Assembly: GCA_965223835.1 (NCBI GenBank)
Contig: CBDCXQ010000001.1
Span: forward strand, 1,922,001 to 1,986,000
Reading direction: 5' to 3'
Length of the DNA: 64,000 nucleotides
Source: CAVYXZ01 sp965223835
Lineage (GTDB): Bacteria; Chloroflexota; Anaerolineae; Aggregatilineales; Phototrophicaceae
Both the position numbers and the translations under genes were made by a program. The notes below the pieces were generated by a model. It searched no databases. It saw nothing but the letters and a program-made list of their open reading frames with translations, and was not told the DNA's origin. Below, one piece after another: positions 1-8,844 of this stretch (position 1 is its first letter; every line of letters starts with the position of its first letter).

Positions 1-122
1 CAACCTCCGAACACCAAAACAGTAGCAGGATGGAATCGCCGACGCTAAGCGGCGAGCGTCTGCAAACCACGCTGGCGGCCCAAAGTATCACCAGCATTGT
101 GGTGGATGGTCGCGGCATATGA
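1..122 (+). CDS. C-terminal end of an unidentified upstream gene (partial)
   Basis: A reading frame open from the first bases of the window ends at TGA 120-122, which overlaps the ATG of the next gene (119-121) in an ATGA arrangement typical of translationally coupled genes. About 39 residues are visible, ending in ...SIVVDGRGI. They are too few to assign a family. The overlap is the main support for calling it a real gene end and the preceding member of the operon. Confidence 0.45.
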   Translation, partial: TSEHQNSSRMESPTLSGERLQTTLAAQSITSIVVDGRGI

Positions 123-1165
123 AGGATGATCCGCTACGAATCGCGGTACTGGGTTATGGACGCATGGGCGAGGTCCACAGTGAGGGCTATGTCGCGCTGG
201 GCAGTCAGGTGGCGCTGCACTATGTTGATCTCGACATGGACAAAGCCCTTGCTTATGCAGATCGTTTTGGTGGCAGCGGGGCGTTTGAGAGGACTGAAGA
301 TGCCATTGCGTCGCCAGCGATTGACGCGGTGGATATTTGCCTGCCTGATGACCAGCACGCCAATGTCGCGGTGGCTGCGTTGGAGATGGGCAAACATGTC
401 CTGGTCGAAAAGCCGATGGCACACTGTCTGGATGATGCCGAGCGCATGATTCATGCCAGCCAGCAGGCCGGGCGGGTGTTGATGGTCGCCGAAAATTTCC
501 GCTTCCTGCCCCACGTTCATGCAGCGCTTGATCTGATCGATTTCGGGGCGCTTGGCGAAATCTTCCTGATCGAAGTCAACCATTTTGAATCGCTGCAACC
601 ACGTGGCTGGCGGATCGAACGCGAAGGGATAGCCGGGACGCTGAGCGACGTGGGACATCATTTCGTCGATATGGCCGTACAGTTGGGTGGTCCGGTGCGT
701 TCTGTGTTTGCCCGCTTTTCCAATGCCACACACCCGCACATGGGCGGTGAGGACACGGCGATTCTGATGATGGACTACGTATCCGGCGCTACAGGGACTC
801 TAACGCTGTCGATTGGTGCGCCGGGTGCGCCACCCAAACCGACGTTTATCTTCTGTGGGACTCGCGCCTCGCTCTACTTCGATTGGCAGAGTGGCCTGTG
901 GATCGGCTGGGGACGGGCCTGGGAGAAGCCCAATCTCGTACTGGCGAAAGACCCGGAGCCGCCTGATTCGTTCGCCTATTGGGGCGCGGCCATCCATGCT
1001 TGCGTGCAGGATTTTGTCCGTTCGCTGCGTGAGCACAGGCCGTCAAAAGTGACGGGCGATGATGCCCGTCATGATCTGGCGGTAATCCTGGCCGCCCATG
1101 ACTCTGCACGCAGCAACACGCTGGTGGACGTGGCAAGTGCGACAATTCACACGATGACCTATTGA
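119..1165 (+). CDS. Gfo/Idh/MocA family NAD(P)-dependent oxidoreductase
   Basis: A 348-residue protein, usual length for the family. The N-terminal Rossmann fold shows the nucleotide-binding loop LGYGRMG near residue 10. The hallmark EKP motif (VEKPMAHCLDDAERM) lies near residue 97, and the C-terminal half is the alpha/beta substrate domain. Members oxidise or reduce hydroxyl groups on sugars, inositols or sugar acids in the cytoplasm; the substrate cannot be told from sequence. The start overlaps the stop of the preceding frame by four bases. It heads the visible part of a long co-directional operon that includes an ABC sugar importer. Confidence 0.9.
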   Translation: MKDDPLRIAVLGYGRMGEVHSEGYVALGSQVALHYVDLDMDKALAYADRFGGSGAFERTEDAIASPAIDAVDICLPDDQHANVAVAALEMGKHVLVEKPMAHCLDDAERMIHASQQAGRVLMVAENFRFLPHVHAALDLIDFGALGEIFLIEVNHFESLQPRGWRIEREGIAGTLSDVGHHFVDMAVQLGGPVRSVFARFSNATHPHMGGEDTAILMMDYVSGATGTLTLSIGAPGAPPKPTFIFCGTRASLYFDWQSGLWIGWGRAWEKPNLVLAKDPEPPDSFAYWGAAIHACVQDFVRSLREHRPSKVTGDDARHDLAVILAAHDSARSNTLVDVASATIHTMTY

Positions 1166-1198
1166 AAATGAACGAGATTTATTGAGAAGAGAATCGAG

Positions 1199-1813
1199 AT
1201 GACCAGAGGTCTTGAGGGCAAAAGGGTCGCCATCCTGACGGCCCATGAATTTGAGGACATCGAATTAATGTACAGCCTGATCCACTTCAGTCAGGCGGGG
1301 GCGAAAGTTGTGATTGGCACGCTGCCACAGGAAGCGCCGGGGCATTTTCACGGACGTCCGGCCTGGCCCGAAAAACCCATCACGGGGCGCTTCGGACATT
1401 CGATCCCGTTTGACGTACTGGCAGTGGGCAATCGCTATACGGTCGACAGCATTTGGAACCTCGACCCCGAAGATTTCGAGGCGGTGGTCTTTCCAGGCGG
1501 TCTCGCGCCAGATTTCCTACGCATCGACGAGCGTACCTTACAGTTCACCGCCGCAATGCACCGTGCAGGTAAGGTCGTCGCCGCCATCTGTCATGGGCCG
1601 CAGGTGCTGATCTCGCTAGACCGACGCATGGGGATGGATACGGTCCGCGGGCGCAAAGTCACGGCCTACTGTGCCGTCATGGACGACTTGATGAACGCAG
1701 GTGCGGACTATCTCGATGTCCCCGCCGTGACCGATGGCAACGTCGTGACCGGACGTGTGCCTGATGACCTGCCCGAATTTTGTGATGCCGTGATCGCGGC
1801 ACTTAGCGCATAG
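1199..1813 (+). CDS. DJ-1/PfpI family protein
   Basis: A 204-residue single-domain protein of the DJ-1/PfpI class I amidotransferase-like fold. The nucleophile-elbow cysteine is visible in AAICHGP near residue 131, and an acidic segment near the N-terminus (HEFEDIELM) supplies the Glu that usually pairs with it. Family members include intracellular proteases, glyoxalase III/deglycases and isonitrile hydratases, so the reaction is uncertain. It sits 33 bases after the Gfo/Idh/MocA gene and 18 bases before the RraA-like gene. A role in handling a reactive carbonyl intermediate of the operon's pathway is possible but unproven. Confidence 0.85.
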   Translation: MTRGLEGKRVAILTAHEFEDIELMYSLIHFSQAGAKVVIGTLPQEAPGHFHGRPAWPEKPITGRFGHSIPFDVLAVGNRYTVDSIWNLDPEDFEAVVFPGGLAPDFLRIDERTLQFTAAMHRAGKVVAAICHGPQVLISLDRRMGMDTVRGRKVTAYCAVMDDLMNAGADYLDVPAVTDGNVVTGRVPDDLPEFCDAVIAALSA

Positions 1814-1831
1814 TTTATTCAGGAAGGCAAT

Positions 1832-2539
1832 ATGTTCATGGATGACGCAAACGTTATTGCAGAGATGGCAAGCCGTTTTCGGGAGATTCCCTCATCAACC
1901 ATCTACGACACGCTCGACGAAATGGGCTACCCGAATCAGTGCCTGTCACTGGATATTCGCGCATTGCACTCGGATATGTGTATTGCTGGCCCGGCCTTCA
2001 CCATTCGTGGCGGGCGTGAACCACGCAATCATCACGATGAACCGGACATGATGTTAGAGAAATTCCACGACCGGGGCGTATATAAGGCGGTGTATCCCGG
2101 CTGCGTCATGGTCGTCAACTCAGAAGCCGAACAGCAGTGCGGGCACTTCGGCGAGATGACCAGCTACACCCTGCGCCAGAAAGGGGCCAGGGGCATCGTG
2201 ATCGACGGGGGCATCCGCGATGGCCGCTACCTGCTCAAAATCCCCGACTGGCCGGTCTTTGTCCGCCGTCTGTCGCCCATTGAGAGTGCCCATCGCTTCA
2301 GCGCCAACGACTTCCAGGTGCCGATTGCGATCACCGGAACGCTCACCAGCCAGTTGCGCATTGACCCCGGCGATTGGATCGTCGGCGACGAGACCGGTGT
2401 GCTGAGCGTGCCGCAGAAAATCGCGGTCGAAGTACTGGAAAAAGCGGAAGAAATCGAAGGTCGTGAACGCCTGAGCCGCGAAGAGCTGGCGGCAGGAATG
2501 CCCGCTGATGAGGTCTTCGCTCGTTATCATCGCACTTAG
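1832..2539 (+). CDS. RraA-like / 4-hydroxy-4-methyl-2-oxoglutarate aldolase family protein
   Basis: A 235-residue protein of the RraA/HMG-aldolase fold. The central motif GIVIDGGIRDGRYL near residue 128 carries the Arg and Asp typical of the pyruvate- and metal-binding site of the aldolases. Such proteins are often misnamed demethylmenaquinone methyltransferases. In a catabolic operon a class II aldolase or oxaloacetate-decarboxylase-type role on a 4-hydroxy-2-oxoacid is more likely than RNase E inhibition. RBS AGGAAGG lies just upstream of the ATG. Confidence 0.82.
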   Translation: MFMDDANVIAEMASRFREIPSSTIYDTLDEMGYPNQCLSLDIRALHSDMCIAGPAFTIRGGREPRNHHDEPDMMLEKFHDRGVYKAVYPGCVMVVNSEAEQQCGHFGEMTSYTLRQKGARGIVIDGGIRDGRYLLKIPDWPVFVRRLSPIESAHRFSANDFQVPIAITGTLTSQLRIDPGDWIVGDETGVLSVPQKIAVEVLEKAEEIEGRERLSREELAAGMPADEVFARYHRT

Positions 2540-2556
2540 CAGAAGGCTTGGATGAG

Positions 2557-3399
2557 ATGAAGTTATCTGAGGCTGAGTATAAGAACAACCGACTAGATTC
2601 GGCTACTATTGACCATGCGGTAGAACAGGTCAAATACAACGGTTATGTCGTCTTTGACAGTGTCGTCCCCCAAGAACTGGTGGATGCGCTGCGCGAAGAA
2701 TATATGGTCATGTTCAATCGTCTGCTGGAAGATCCTGGCAAGACTTTTGGCGAAAATCACTACGGCATGAGCCTACCCTTCAGGCCACCGTTTTCCGATG
2801 AGCGCGTGGTCGCTAATCCCCTAGTGATCCCGGTATTGGAGCAACTGTTGGGCGATGATTTTGTGAACCATGCCCTTTTATCGAATACCTGTATACCCGG
2901 TTCCGGTTATCAAGACACGCATTCAGATGTACCGGCCCTGTACCCGGAAATACCCAATATCTGGCTGCCCCCCTATATGATCGTCATGAATATTCCCCTG
3001 GTGGATATGACCGAAGAAAACGGCGCGACTGAAATCTGGCCGGGCGGCACACACTACACCACCTTGCCTAACGACTGTATTGCAGCAGCGAAGGCTAATT
3101 TTGTGTCACAGCGGGCTGAGATGCCAGCGGGTTCGATCATGCTGCGTGATGCGCGCATGTGGCATAACGGCACGCCTAACCGCTCCGATCATCCTCGTCA
3201 GATGCTGGCGATGACCTATCAGCGGCCCTGGTTCAGTGGGCGCGGCAGCACCCGGCGCATCGGTATCCCTGAAGAAAATTACGCGGCATTATCCAAGCGC
3301 GCCAAGCAGATCTACCGCCTGGAGAATATCGGCGGTCCGCTGGATACCGAATTTACCCACCGCGACAGCAAACGCCCCGCAGCTATGAGGACGACTTGA
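2557..3399 (+). CDS. Phytanoyl-CoA dioxygenase (PhyH) family Fe(II)/2-oxoglutarate oxygenase
   Basis: About 280 residues with the double-stranded beta-helix pattern of PhyH oxygenases. The facial triad is visible as HSD (in DTHSDVPALYP) plus the distal His in ARMWHNGTPNRSDHPRQM, followed by Arg for 2-oxoglutarate. The ATG at 2557 was chosen because AGAAGG at 2541-2546 is well spaced from it, while the upstream in-frame TTG at 2548 is too close. The stop TGA shares its last base with the ATG of the next gene (TGATG), indicating coupling to the MmgE/PrpD gene. The substrate is unknown; the enzyme would hydroxylate a small organic compound in the cytoplasm. Confidence 0.87.
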   Translation: MKLSEAEYKNNRLDSATIDHAVEQVKYNGYVVFDSVVPQELVDALREEYMVMFNRLLEDPGKTFGENHYGMSLPFRPPFSDERVVANPLVIPVLEQLLGDDFVNHALLSNTCIPGSGYQDTHSDVPALYPEIPNIWLPPYMIVMNIPLVDMTEENGATEIWPGGTHYTTLPNDCIAAAKANFVSQRAEMPAGSIMLRDARMWHNGTPNRSDHPRQMLAMTYQRPWFSGRGSTRRIGIPEENYAALSKRAKQIYRLENIGGPLDTEFTHRDSKRPAAMRTT

Positions 3400-4781
3400 T
3401 GATCGATACGATTCAGAAGACCGGCGCGAACATTCGCAAAATGAGCGAGTATGTGACCTCCGTGCGTCTTGAGGATTTGCCCGATGAGGTGGTTGCACAG
3501 GCGGAGATCATTCTGCTGGACACGATTGGGGCACTGCTGGCGGCTTCATCACCGCGCTACGATGCGGGACGGATCCTGCGTGAATTTGCGCGGCAGCAGG
3601 GCGGCACGCCGGAATGTACGCTGGTGGGCACCCTGGAACGGACCTCAGCGGTCCAGGCGGCGCTGGTCAACGGGACGCTGGGTTACTACTGCGACATCGA
3701 GAGCCACCATCCGCGCGCCATTCTCCATGCACCGGCTATTACGGTCCCGACGGTGCTGGCACTGGCCGAACGCGAGAGCAGCAGTGGGGCGGAACTGCTC
3801 ACCGCGCTGATCCTGGGCGTGGATATGGGCTGCCGCGTCAGCAACGCCATCGGCCCCACCGCGATGTACGACCGGGGCCAGCATCCGACCGCCTTTGCAG
3901 GCTGCTTCGCCTCGTCCACCGCGGCGGGTTATCTGCTTGGCCTGGAGCCGCAGGCGATGGAACGCGCCTGGGGTCTGGCCGGGACACAGGCTTCAGGGCT
4001 ACTGGCCTGGGAGAACGACGATACTGAAACCTCGCGGCCCTTTAACCCCGGCATTGCCGCCCGCAATGGCACGACGGCGGCGCTGCTGGCTTCGCATGGT
4101 TTCGGCGGGCCACCGGATATTTTCGACGGCAAGTTCAATATCCTGGATGCCCTTGGCGAAACGCCCGATCGCCGCGAACTGGTGGATGATCTGGGCGAGC
4201 GCTTCCTCATCACGGAGTTGGCGATCAAGCGTTATGCCAGCTGCGCCTTCACCCATCCCGGTCTGGATGGCCTGGACGAGATCATGGTCGAGCAGGATTT
4301 GAAGGCGGGCGACATTGACGCCATTCGACTGCGCTTCCCGCGTTCCGGCGTGAAACTGATTGACAACAATCACCTGCGCTCACACAACGCCCAGTATGTG
4401 CTGCCGATTTATGCGCTCGAAGGCAAGGTCGCTATTGATGACATTCTCTTCGACCGCCGCAGTGAACCAGCCATCGCGGCGCTGACCGAGAAAGTGACTG
4501 TGTTTGCAGACGAAGACCTCAACCCGGAATTTCCGGATCGCTACACCTCAATCGTCGAGATCGACAGCCGGGGCAGCACCTTTACACGGCGGGTCGCCTA
4601 TGCCAAAGGCTGTCCCGAAAACCCGATGGCGGCGGCGGAAGTGGAAGCAAAATTCCGCTGGCTGGCTGGCAGCGTCGTTGACGAACGCCACGTCGAAGCC
4701 ATCATGCAGGCTGTATACGGCATCCAACACGCCCAATCGGTGGACACACTGATCGCGCTGCTGCAATTCGAACAAAGCTAA
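3399..4781 (+). CDS. MmgE/PrpD family protein
   Basis: A 460-residue protein of full family length, with the N-terminal all-helical MmgE/PrpD domain (LLDTIGALLA near residue 37, then NGTLGYYCDIESHHPRAILH) and the C-terminal alpha/beta domain. Known members include 2-methylcitrate dehydratase, cis-aconitate decarboxylase and iminodisuccinate epimerase, so a dehydratase, decarboxylase or epimerase acting on a carboxylic acid is expected. Translation is coupled to the PhyH gene by a one-base overlap. A second, divergent MmgE/PrpD lies at 10098-11462 in the same operon, suggesting two related steps or substrates. Confidence 0.9.
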   Translation: MIDTIQKTGANIRKMSEYVTSVRLEDLPDEVVAQAEIILLDTIGALLAASSPRYDAGRILREFARQQGGTPECTLVGTLERTSAVQAALVNGTLGYYCDIESHHPRAILHAPAITVPTVLALAERESSSGAELLTALILGVDMGCRVSNAIGPTAMYDRGQHPTAFAGCFASSTAAGYLLGLEPQAMERAWGLAGTQASGLLAWENDDTETSRPFNPGIAARNGTTAALLASHGFGGPPDIFDGKFNILDALGETPDRRELVDDLGERFLITELAIKRYASCAFTHPGLDGLDEIMVEQDLKAGDIDAIRLRFPRSGVKLIDNNHLRSHNAQYVLPIYALEGKVAIDDILFDRRSEPAIAALTEKVTVFADEDLNPEFPDRYTSIVEIDSRGSTFTRRVAYAKGCPENPMAAAEVEAKFRWLAGSVVDERHVEAIMQAVYGIQHAQSVDTLIALLQFEQS

Positions 4782-4811
4782 TTGGTTTACGAGTGGAGCG
4801 GAGGCGAATAG

Positions 4812-5270
4812 ATGATGCGGATAGTGCGACGATGCTTCTTCGTGTTGGTGGTCATTATGATGGCATCAGCCTGCCAGAATGGGGGCGATGGCGGCCTTAG
4901 TAGCCAGACAGCCAACGATTCGCAGGGAATTTCTCAAGTCTTTATGGACGCCCTAATGGCGGGGGACTACGAAACAGCCAAAGCAATGGCGCCCAGCGAA
5001 CACGCCGACCTGGTGAGCGAGCGGGTCGACCAGTTTGAGACATTGGCGGACAAATACGAGATGCAGGAAGTGAAGATTACTTCGACGCGTGCCTGGATTG
5101 ACGGAACCGGCAATGAGGAATCGGACAAACGCATTGAAATCACGTTTCAATATCGGGAGAAAGGCACCGAGGACCGTTGGCGGATAGGAAGTGTCAGTCT
5201 GCGGGCGATGTTGGATGAGGCCACAGGCTGGGGCATCGCGAATCTTCAATTCGTGCGACCAACTAGTTGA
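4812..5270 (+). CDS. Small lipoprotein, NTF2/DUF4878-like
   Basis: A 152-residue protein with a charged n-region, a hydrophobic stretch and a lipobox ending in ASAC near residue 21, so it is predicted to be exported and lipid-anchored. The rest (a helix with FMDALMAGDYETAKAM, then alternating strands to the C-terminus) resembles NTF2-like DUF4878 lipoproteins. Function unknown. It lies between the catabolic enzymes and the solute-binding protein of the ABC importer, so a periplasmic or cell-surface accessory role is possible. RBS GGAG at 4799. Confidence 0.75.
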   Translation: MMRIVRRCFFVLVVIMMASACQNGGDGGLSSQTANDSQGISQVFMDALMAGDYETAKAMAPSEHADLVSERVDQFETLADKYEMQEVKITSTRAWIDGTGNEESDKRIEITFQYREKGTEDRWRIGSVSLRAMLDEATGWGIANLQFVRPTS

Positions 5271-5357
5271 AATTTTCAAGGGAGGAGCAAGATATAGACG
5301 ATCAATTGGAGAATACTTCGATTTCGCATCTGAAAGATTTTGAGTGAGGAGTGTAGC

Positions 5358-6755
5358 ATGTCTGAAAAGATACTCAGTCGTCGCGATTTTCTGAAAGCCG
5401 CTGCCGCTAGTTCTGCAGGCCTGGGAGCGTCAATTGCCGGCCTGCCAGCTTTTGCGGCCCCACCCGCACAAGATTCCACAGTTGTCACGGTATTGATCAA
5501 TGGCAATCTGCTGACTGAGGCCGACGCTGCCCAGGAAGCGCAGATGTTCACGATCTACCTGGAAGAATACAATCTGCAAGATAACGGTGTCACCGCCCAA
5601 TATGAGGGTGTAGTGCGCGACGATTATCTAACGAAAATTCGCTTGCAAACCGCTGCCGGGGAAATCGACAACACTGTGATCTGGAGTGGTTTTGCAGGAA
5701 TCAGTAATTTCGCTATCGACGGCCTGCTAGAACCCATTGATCAGTTGATGGAAGATGCTGGTGTGTCTTTGGATGAATGGCTCGAACCCGTCCAGGGTTA
5801 TATTCGTTACGATGTTGAAGGCAATGGCTACGGTGCGGGACCAACATGGGGTTTGCCATTGTGGGCACACGCCGGATTCGCATTCCTGCACTTCAACGAG
5901 GATCGCCTGAACGAAGTTGGTGTGTCTCTGCCTACCTCAGATATGACCTGGCAGCAGATCGACAGCGAGATTGCCACCCCTGCTGCTGCGGATGAAGGTC
6001 ACTGGGGCATTGCCTGGAACCCCTATGGCAACCGTCACGATCTGGCTGTCGAGTTGCTCTATGTGGCACCCTTCGGCGGATACTCCCTGGATGAAACCGG
6101 CACACAATGTCTGTTGAATTCAGAAGCCTGTCTGGAAGCCTACTCCTACTATAACGACATCCTAAATGTGCGCCATGTGTCACCGGCCTTTGTAGATCAA
6201 GAGGCATTTGGTTCCTACAACGGCGGCGGCGAATCCGGCGTCCTCGCTATGTACCGTATGGGCGGTTGGGGAGCATCCTGGTATCTGGCGCGCGAAGAAA
6301 ACGCTAATCCTAAGATGGGTCTGGTCACAATGCCGACCACTATCGACGGACGCGAGTCGGGCCGCCGTGGCAATACGATGGGTATCGATTGGTACGGTGT
6401 TTCTGCGGGTGCCAGCGATCCCGCGGCGACCTTCAGCGTACTCTACTGGCTGACCAACAAAGAGGGTGGCGAGTTCCAGATTGACACTGGCAATACCAAC
6501 GTAGCCCCGCGTGAAGACGTCTTCGGCTATGAAGGTCTGGCGAACAATCTGGTGGCCTCAATGAATGCTGAAGCCCTACCAGGCGTTGACCGCCTGCCGC
6601 GGGCCGCCAATCAGCGTGATGGCGAAATCCGCAATGTCATCGAGCAGCGTTTTGCGCCGGTCGACAGCGGTGAATCGGTGCCGGATCAGGCCTTCCTGGA
6701 TCAGTTGGCAGGTGAAATCCAGGCCATTCTGGATATGCCTGCACCAGAAGCCTAG
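5358..6755 (+). CDS. Extracellular solute-binding protein, family 1 (sugar ABC importer), Tat-exported
   Basis: A 465-residue protein whose N-terminus MSEKILSRRDFLKAAAAS is a clear twin-arginine (SRRDFLK) signal followed by a hydrophobic Ala/Gly stretch and a cleavage region near AFA/AP. The mature part has the profile of family-1 carbohydrate-binding proteins. The ATG at 5358 is preferred over the in-frame TTG at 5340 because GTGAGGAG lies just before it and the Tat motif then starts near residue 8. Two permease genes follow after a 200-base gap with two stem-loops. No ATPase is encoded nearby, so a shared MsmX/MalK-type ATPase elsewhere is likely. Confidence 0.9.
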   Translation: MSEKILSRRDFLKAAAASSAGLGASIAGLPAFAAPPAQDSTVVTVLINGNLLTEADAAQEAQMFTIYLEEYNLQDNGVTAQYEGVVRDDYLTKIRLQTAAGEIDNTVIWSGFAGISNFAIDGLLEPIDQLMEDAGVSLDEWLEPVQGYIRYDVEGNGYGAGPTWGLPLWAHAGFAFLHFNEDRLNEVGVSLPTSDMTWQQIDSEIATPAAADEGHWGIAWNPYGNRHDLAVELLYVAPFGGYSLDETGTQCLLNSEACLEAYSYYNDILNVRHVSPAFVDQEAFGSYNGGGESGVLAMYRMGGWGASWYLAREENANPKMGLVTMPTTIDGRESGRRGNTMGIDWYGVSAGASDPAATFSVLYWLTNKEGGEFQIDTGNTNVAPREDVFGYEGLANNLVASMNAEALPGVDRLPRAANQRDGEIRNVIEQRFAPVDSGESVPDQAFLDQLAGEIQAILDMPAPEA

Positions 6756-6776
6756 TTCAACACTACGACGAGGTTA

Positions 6777-6855
6777 CAGGGAAAGTGAGCCAAGGGTATT
6801 GTCACATTCCCTGCAACCATCAAAGAAGGGGATCGGCACTCTGAATGCCGATCCC
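6777..6855 (+). promoter_or_regulatory. Two stem-loops between the binding-protein and permease genes
   Basis: The first hairpin pairs CAGGGAAAGTGA (6777-6788) with TCACATTCCCTG (6802-6813), 11 of 12 positions complementary. The second pairs GGGATCGGCA (6829-6838) with TGCCGATCCC (6846-6855), perfect over 10 base pairs with a 7-base loop. Neither is followed by a T-run, so they are more likely 3'-end stabilisers or attenuators than full terminators. This would give more binding protein than permease from one transcript. Confidence 0.75.
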
Positions 6856-6954
6856 TCCACAGTATAGCAGTGCAGCAAGTCCTGAAACAGAGTCGCTTGC
6901 TGAGTAAGTCAGATGTACAGCCACTGACTTTCTGGCTCGAAAACGGAGACCTTT

Positions 6955-7911
6955 ATGGTGGATAACGCACTCACGACCGGCGAGAGACAAGGTAGATTCC
7001 CCTGGCGTCTGAATCTGCGGCAGAAAGAGGAACTGTCGGGTTGGTTATGGACTGCGCCCTGGTGGGGTGGCTTCTTGCTCTTCAGTGCCTACCCCATGAT
7101 CTACGGCCTGTATATGTCCTTGACCAACGCGCGCTGGGTCGGTGCGGGTGACTTTGTTGGTGCACAAAATTACATCACCGCATTGACCAGCGATCCACTG
7201 TTCTGGCCGTCGATGGCACGGACACTCTATTACACTGGATTTGTCGTCCCGTTGGGTCTGGGGGCTTCGCTGTTGGCCGCCCTGATACTCAATCAGAAAC
7301 TGGTCGGGCAGAACTTTTTCAGGACCCTGTTCTACATCCCCTCGCTCATGCCATCGGTTGCGCTGGTGGTCATGTGGGCCTGGATATTGAACCCGCGCTA
7401 TGGTCTGCTCAATCAACTCCTCGAAGGCTTGGGGATCGCGGGGCCAGGGTGGCTGCATTCAAGCGCCTGGGCCATGCCATCGCTTTTTATTATGGCGATA
7501 TGGGGTTCATTCGGCGGCTCGTCCATGCTGATATTTCTCGCTGCTTTGCAGAGCGTCCCGGAATCGCTCTATGAAGCCTGCGAATTGGACGGCGGTGGTG
7601 CATGGCAGAAATTCCGCCATGTGACAATACCCATGATTTCGCCCGCCATCTTCTTCAACTTCGTGATGGGCATTATTGGTTCATTTCAATCATTCCTGTT
7701 CTCATTCCTGGGGCCACCAGTGCCCGGCGGCCCAAACTATGCAACTTATACATTGTCGCTGCACATGTACCGGCTTGGCTTTGAGGAAGGCCGCCTGGGC
7801 TACGCGACGGCGATGGCCTGGCTGCAGTTCGTGGTTGTGGTGGCGATCATTCTACTGAATTACAAATTATCTGGGCGCTGGCTGTTTATGGCCGCGCTGG
7901 ATAACGATTAA
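6955..7911 (+). CDS. ABC sugar importer permease, MalF/UgpA type
   Basis: A 318-residue inner-membrane protein with about six transmembrane segments and the EAA loop ESLYEACELDGGGAWQKFRHVTIP near residue 205, which docks on the ATPase. Composition and order (binding protein, then this, then a MalG-type partner) fit a family-1 carbohydrate importer. The ATG at 6955 follows GGAGA. A long charged N-terminal tail of about 30 residues precedes the first membrane segment. Confidence 0.9.
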   Translation: MVDNALTTGERQGRFPWRLNLRQKEELSGWLWTAPWWGGFLLFSAYPMIYGLYMSLTNARWVGAGDFVGAQNYITALTSDPLFWPSMARTLYYTGFVVPLGLGASLLAALILNQKLVGQNFFRTLFYIPSLMPSVALVVMWAWILNPRYGLLNQLLEGLGIAGPGWLHSSAWAMPSLFIMAIWGSFGGSSMLIFLAALQSVPESLYEACELDGGGAWQKFRHVTIPMISPAIFFNFVMGIIGSFQSFLFSFLGPPVPGGPNYATYTLSLHMYRLGFEEGRLGYATAMAWLQFVVVVAIILLNYKLSGRWLFMAALDND

Positions 7912-7929
7912 GCCAGAAGGGAGCACATA

Positions 7930-8835
7930 ATGGATAACACGGTTCACAAACCCCGACAGCCGCAGCGTGCCTATGAATGGCGCTTTGTACTGGGCAACAT
8001 CTCATGGCGTGGTCTGATTTATGCCGTTGCCATTTTTATCGCGCTGGTGTCTGTCTTCCCGTTCATTTGGACAATTTCGACTTCGCTGAAGCAAGGACAA
8101 CAGGTGTTGGCCCTGCCGCCGCAGCTCATTCCAACACCCATCTTCTGGCAAAACTACAACGCCGTCTTCGAGGGTTTTGGCGGGCTGCTGCCAGTCGATA
8201 AATGGCTGATGAACTCCATTTTCCTGACTGGCAGCAATATTATCGGTGAGGTGTTGTTTGCCTCCATTGCGGGTTTTGGATTTGCGCGCTTTCGCTTCCG
8301 GGGCCGCAACCTGATGTTTATTATGATGCTGGGCACTGCTGTTGTGCCCATGATGGTCCGCTTGCTGCCGCAATACGGCATGTTCGCCAGCTGGGGTTGG
8401 ACCAATACCTACCTGCCACTGATTTTGCCCAACTGGTTTGGCGGTGTCTTCTTGACTTTCCTGTTCCGGCAGTATTTCGTCACCATCCCGAAGGATCTGG
8501 ACGACGCTGCCCGAATCGACGGTGCGGGCAACCTGCAAATTTTCTTCCGCATCATTTTGCCACTCTCCCGTCCAATGCTGGCGACGGGCGCAATCCTGGT
8601 TTACTTCTTCAACTGGAACAACTTTCTCGGACCCTTCATTTATCTGCACTCAATTGACAAGTACCCGCTGGCCGTGGGGCTGCAATATATGCGTGATTCG
8701 GGCTATCAGGGTACGACCAAGGAACCGCTGCTGGCTGCCTTCGCCATCTTGATGGCGATTCCGCTCATCATCGTCTTCTTCCTATTCCAGCGTTATTTTG
8801 TCCAGGGCCTGAACCTGTCCGCATCCAAGGAATGA
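7930..8835 (+). CDS. ABC sugar importer permease, MalG/UgpE type
   Basis: A 301-residue protein with six predicted membrane segments and the EAA loop KDLDDAARIDGAGNLQIFFRIILP near residue 190. It lies 18 bases after the MalF-type permease with RBS AAGGGAG before the ATG. The two would form the membrane channel of the importer fed by the Tat-exported binding protein. Confidence 0.9.
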   Translation: MDNTVHKPRQPQRAYEWRFVLGNISWRGLIYAVAIFIALVSVFPFIWTISTSLKQGQQVLALPPQLIPTPIFWQNYNAVFEGFGGLLPVDKWLMNSIFLTGSNIIGEVLFASIAGFGFARFRFRGRNLMFIMMLGTAVVPMMVRLLPQYGMFASWGWTNTYLPLILPNWFGGVFLTFLFRQYFVTIPKDLDDAARIDGAGNLQIFFRIILPLSRPMLATGAILVYFFNWNNFLGPFIYLHSIDKYPLAVGLQYMRDSGYQGTTKEPLLAAFAILMAIPLIIVFFLFQRYFVQGLNLSASKE

Positions 8836-8844
8836 TCCGGCACC

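Noticed and set aside
134..739. A 201-codon open frame on the minus strand
   Set aside because: It lies fully inside the Gfo/Idh/MocA gene, which has clear motifs; the translation of the shadow frame has no family features.
1832..2539. Calling the RraA-like gene a menaquinone methyltransferase or an RNase E inhibitor
   Set aside because: There is no SAM-binding motif, and the operon context and GGIRDGRYL motif favour an aldolase-type enzyme.
8002..8649. A 215-codon minus-strand frame opposite the MalG-type permease
   Set aside because: Antisense of a well-supported permease; composition is typical of a shadow frame.
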